Source: JAOPZW01 sp963764585
Lineage (GTDB): Bacteria > Actinomycetota > Thermoleophilia > Solirubrobacterales > Solirubrobacteraceae
Reading direction: 5' to 3'
Assembly (NCBI GenBank): GCA_963764585.1
Contig: CAVXTB010000013.1
Coordinates: 1-64,000 of the forward strand
Length of the DNA stretch: 64,000 nt
This document shows, in pieces, positions 61,492 through 64,000 of this stretch. Every line of letters starts with the position of its first letter. Positions within the stretch are counted from its first letter, which is position 1. A program made the translations under genes and the position numbers. Below the pieces are notes generated by a model. It saw only the letters and a program-made list of their open reading frames with translations, was not told the DNA's origin and searched no databases.

Positions 61492-62711
61492 TGCCCTGAT
61501 CCCGCGGCGCCGCCGGCGCCGAGTGGCAGCCCCGGCCCCGGCGCGGGCAGCCGGAACCGCACCCGCGTCCCGACCGCCGCGTCCTCCAGCCAGATCGAGC
61601 CGCCGTGGGCCTCGACGATGGCCCGAGACACCGCCAGTCCGAGGCCCGCGCCGCCGTCGCTGCGCGAGTCGTCGGCGCGGTAGAAGGGCTCGAAGATGCG
61701 CGGGCGGTGCTCGCCGGCGATGCCGTCGCCGGTGTCGGCCACCTCGATCTCGATCGCGTCGCCGATGCTCTGCGCGCGGACCGTCACGCTGCCGTCGGGC
61801 GGCGTGTGGCGGATCGCGTTCTGGATGAGGTTGAAGAGGACGCGCTGGAGCTTCTCGGGGTTCGCCCGCGCGGCGGGCACAGAGCCGTCGAGCACGGCGC
61901 GGACGGTCACGGCGCCGGCGTCGGCGGCGGGCCGCATCGCCTCGACGGCCTCGTGCAGCAGCTGATCGAGACGCACGCGCTCCATCGTCCACGTCAGCTC
62001 GCCGCTCTCCAGGCGCGTGAGCTCGAAGAGGTCGTCGATCAGCGCGCCGAGCGCGCGTACGTGGGTGGAGATCCGCGCGGCGTACTCGCGGCGCGTCTCG
62101 GCATCCACGACGCCGTCGTCGATCGCGTCGGCCAGCAGGCGCAGCGCTGTGATCGGCGTGCGCAGGTCGTGCGAGACGGCGGCGATCAGGTCGCGCCGAG
62201 CGCGCTCCTCGACGTCGAGCCGCGCGACCATCGCATCGACGTCGGCCGCCAGCCGCGCGATCTCGTCGCGGCCCGCGACGCCCGTGCGCACGTCGCGCCG
62301 CCCCTCGCCCACGAGCGTCAGCGTCGTCCGCACCGCGTCGACGTCGTCGAGCGCGCGGCGGCCGAGCAGGTGCACGGCCCACGCGGTCAGCGCGGTCGCG
62401 TACGCGGCGGCGAGCACGGCGAAGAACGCGTCGTGGCCGGACACGAACATCTCCTCGACGAACAGCACCACCGCCAGCGTGAGCTGCACCATCGCGACGA
62501 CCGCGACCAGCGCGAACTGGCGCCGCAGGCCACCGACGCGCGCCCGCGCGAGCGCGAGCACGTGCGCGACGAGCACGGCGCCACAGCCCAGCGGCGCGAG
62601 GATCTTCAGCGTCGCCCACGCGGCCGAGCCGCCGTAGCCCACCCAAGCGACCGCCGACACCAGCGCGGCGGCGCCGACCGCGAAGGCCAGGCTGATCGCC
62701 AGCCGCTTCAC
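61488..62711 (-). CDS. Sensor histidine kinase
   Basis: The 407-aa protein has four N-terminal membrane helices without a large outside loop, a HAMP-like region, the phosphoacceptor helix AAVSHDLRTPITAL (His181) and HATPase_c boxes (NLIQNAIRHTPPDGS, DTGDGIAGEHRPRIFEPFYRADDSRSDGGAGLGLAVSRAIVE). GTG 62711 overlaps the response-regulator stop (GTGA). Its stop codon lies in the right arm of the palindromic element. Confidence 0.92.
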   Translation of the reverse strand: MKRLAISLAFAVGAAALVSAVAWVGYGGSAAWATLKILAPLGCGAVLVAHVLALARARVGGLRRQFALVAVVAMVQLTLAVVLFVEEMFVSGHDAFFAVLAAAYATALTAWAVHLLGRRALDDVDAVRTTLTLVGEGRRDVRTGVAGRDEIARLAADVDAMVARLDVEERARRDLIAAVSHDLRTPITALRLLADAIDDGVVDAETRREYAARISTHVRALGALIDDLFELTRLESGELTWTMERVRLDQLLHEAVEAMRPAADAGAVTVRAVLDGSVPAARANPEKLQRVLFNLIQNAIRHTPPDGSVTVRAQSIGDAIEIEVADTGDGIAGEHRPRIFEPFYRADDSRSDGGAGLGLAVSRAIVEAHGGSIWLEDAAVGTRVRFRLPAPGPGLPLGAGGAAGSGH

Positions 62712-63409
62712 GCCCCGAACCGGTAGCCGATGCCCCACACCGTCTCGATGAAGCGCGGGCGCTCCGGCGACTCCTCGAGCTTGGCCCGCAGCCGCCGGAT
62801 GTGGACGGTGACGGTCGAGGTGTCGGTGTAGAACGAGTAGCCCCACACATGGTCCATGAGCTGGTTGCGCGTGAACGCCTGCCCGGGATGGCGGGCGAGG
62901 AACAGCAGCAGCTCGAACTCGCGCTGGGTGAGCACGACGTCCTCGCCGTCGACCTGCACGCGCCGGCCGCCGGGGTCGACGACGAGCCCGTCGAAGCGCA
63001 GCGGCGGCTCCTGCTCGGGGACCGTGTTCACCCGCCGCAGGACGGCGTCGACGCGGGCCACGAGCTCGGCCGGCGAGAACGGCTTGACGATGTAGTCGTC
63101 GGCGCCGAGGCGCAGCCCGATGACGCGATCGGACTCCTCGCCACGCGCGGTGAGCAGGATGATCGCCGTCCGCCGCCCGCCGTTGGCGCGGATCCGCCGC
63201 ATGGCCTCCAGCCCGTCCATGCCGGGCAGCATGAGATCGAGGACGATCAGGTCCGGGTCGCGGGCGGCGGCGGCCTCGACCGCCTCGATCCCGTCGAGCG
63301 CGAGGTGCGTCTCGTAGCCGGCGCGCTCCAGGTAGCGGCAGACGATCTCGCCGATGGTCGGCTCGTCGTCGACGACGAGGACCGAGCCGCGGTGCGCGTC
63401 CGCGCTCAT
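62708..63409 (-). CDS. OmpR-family response regulator
   Basis: The 233-aa protein has a receiver domain with the acidic pocket Asp14/Asp15, phosphoacceptor Asp58 (LIVLDLMLPGMDGL) and Lys109 (YIVKPF), and a winged-helix DNA-binding domain (LTQREFELLLFLARHPGQAFTRNQLMDHVWGY, TSTVTVHIRRLRAKLE). It pairs with the downstream kinase; genes overlap. Targets unknown. Confidence 0.94.
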   Translation of the reverse strand: MSADAHRGSVLVVDDEPTIGEIVCRYLERAGYETHLALDGIEAVEAAAARDPDLIVLDLMLPGMDGLEAMRRIRANGGRRTAIILLTARGEESDRVIGLRLGADDYIVKPFSPAELVARVDAVLRRVNTVPEQEPPLRFDGLVVDPGGRRVQVDGEDVVLTQREFELLLFLARHPGQAFTRNQLMDHVWGYSFYTDTSTVTVHIRRLRAKLEESPERPRFIETVWGIGYRFGA

Positions 63410-64000
63410 GAGCCGATTCTGGCAGCCGCGCGCCCCGCGCCGGCCGGCTCGGCGGCGCTGTTCACGCGATGTTCATCGGCCAGCTCGGCCATCGCGGTCG
63501 CGAAGTCCTCGCGCGCGGTGAAGCCCAGCCCGCGCGCCGCCAGCGCCGGCGAGGCGAAGACGTGGCGGACGTCGCCGAGGCGGTACTCGCCGGTCACCTC
63601 CACCTCGGGCGCGCCGTCGCCGTGGGCCGCTCGCAGGGCGCCCGCCATCTCGCGCACGCTGCGCGGGCTGCCCGAGCACACGTTGAACGCCCCCCGCGCG
63701 TCGCCGAGCAGCGCGAGGACGTTCGCCCGCGCGACGTCGCGCACGTGCACGAAGTCGCGCAGCTGACCGCCGTCCTCGAAGACGCGCGGGGCGCGGCCGC
63801 CGGCCAGCGCGCCGGCGAAGATCGCCGCAACGCCGGCGTACGGCGTGTCGCGCGGCATCCGCGGCCCGTAGACGTTGTGGTAGCGCAGCGCGGTCACCGC
63901 CACGCCCGTCTCGCGCGCGAACGCGAACGCGAGGTGCTCCTGGTGGAGCTTGGTCGCGGCATAGACGTTGCGCGGGTCGACGGCCGCGTCCTCGGGGATC
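63406..64000 (-). CDS. NAD-dependent epimerase/dehydratase, 3' part
   Basis: The frame is open to the right edge; the visible C-terminal 198 codons contain YAATK (the Tyr and Lys of the active site), RYHNVYGPRMPRDTPYAGVAAIF and RDFVHVRDVARANVLAL, typical of extended SDRs such as UDP-glucose 4-epimerase. It probably modifies a nucleotide sugar for surface glycans. The Rossmann start lies outside. The stop overlaps the response-regulator start by 4 nt. Confidence 0.88.
   Translation of the reverse strand, partial: IPEDAAVDPRNVYAATKLHQEHLAFAFARETGVAVTALRYHNVYGPRMPRDTPYAGVAAIFAGALAGGRAPRVFEDGGQLRDFVHVRDVARANVLALLGDARGAFNVCSGSPRSVREMAGALRAAHGDGAPEVEVTGEYRLGDVRHVFASPALAARGLGFTAREDFATAMAELADEHRVNSAAEPAGAGRAAARIGS

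Overview
The window is very GC-rich, densely packed bacterial chromosome, most likely from an actinobacterium of the class Thermoleophilia (Solirubrobacterales type). This is an inference from three things: the gene order valS-folC-ndk-maf-mreBCD-mrdA-rodA-rne/rng-rplU-rpmA-obg-proB-proA-nadD-rsfS; secreted proteins of a style I associate with that group (a short collagen-like protein beginning with a GNVTATVALIVALGGTSYAA type segment, and a GLNADQVDGKSAD-type cell-surface protein); and the codon bias.

Region 1 (1-880) is a junction. It holds the 3' end of a class I glutamine amidotransferase (peptidase C26) gene, a somewhat AT-richer non-coding stretch with a 14-bp hairpin, and then only the 3' half of a tRNA-Ala(GGC) gene followed by a strong terminator. 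The tRNA half looks like an attachment-site scar at the edge of an integrated element lying to the left.

Region 2 (881-28540) is core genome, almost all on the minus strand. It covers ribosome silencing and NAD synthesis (rsfS, nadD), proline synthesis (proA, proB), ribosome assembly (obgE), L27/L21 (rpmA, rplU), RNase E/G, the elongasome (rodA, mrdA, mreD, mreC, mreB), nucleotide hygiene (maf, ndk), folC, valS, clpX, clpP and tig. Interruptions to the usual order are an RTX-repeat secreted protein between proA and proB, an oppositely oriented SDR plus a 63-aa ORF between rpmA and obgE, two arrays of GC-rich tandem repeats flanking proA, a very small membrane peptide next to folC, a candidate XRE/nucleotidyltransferase toxin-antitoxin pair, and a frameshifted nitronate monooxygenase. 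The tig start codon lies inside a perfect 17-bp inverted repeat.

Region 3 (28393-46050) is accessory. It has secreted proteins, an alpha/beta-hydrolase/adenylate-cyclase fusion, a winged-helix gene followed by two small membrane proteins, an aldose epimerase diverging from a DM13 protein, an aquaporin remnant, a four-gene redox operon (SDR, cyclase-family hydrolase, GMC oxidoreductase, membrane protein), a large LuxR regulator, a DHFR/PNPOx fusion, a CMD-type peroxidase-like protein and a flavodoxin-like reductase.

Region 4 (46061-64000) has a tightly coupled minus-strand operon (GH15 hydrolase, SMP-30, tandem GlcG, SMP-30 fusion, peroxiredoxin) that diverges from a cation/proton antiporter. 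It continues with an APC permease, an SDR plus MalT-like LuxR regulator, DipZ, an ECF sigma factor with a zinc-finger anti-sigma gene, another SDR, a 224-bp nested palindromic element, a two-component system and an epimerase that runs off the window.

The most interesting cross-cutting signal is a repeated promoter-like motif, GTAAC-N17-G(A/G)NCT, placed 7-10 nt before an ATG. It occurs before at least five genes or operons (aldose epimerase, DM13, GH15 operon, antiporter, an 82-aa protein) and, with a 16-nt spacer and a longer leader, before the SDR/GMC operon. In two divergent pairs the two GTAAC boxes fuse into one perfect palindrome, GTTACGCGTAAC. I infer a shared alternative-sigma regulon; an ECF sigma gene lies in the same window, but nothing in the sequence proves it is the one responsible.
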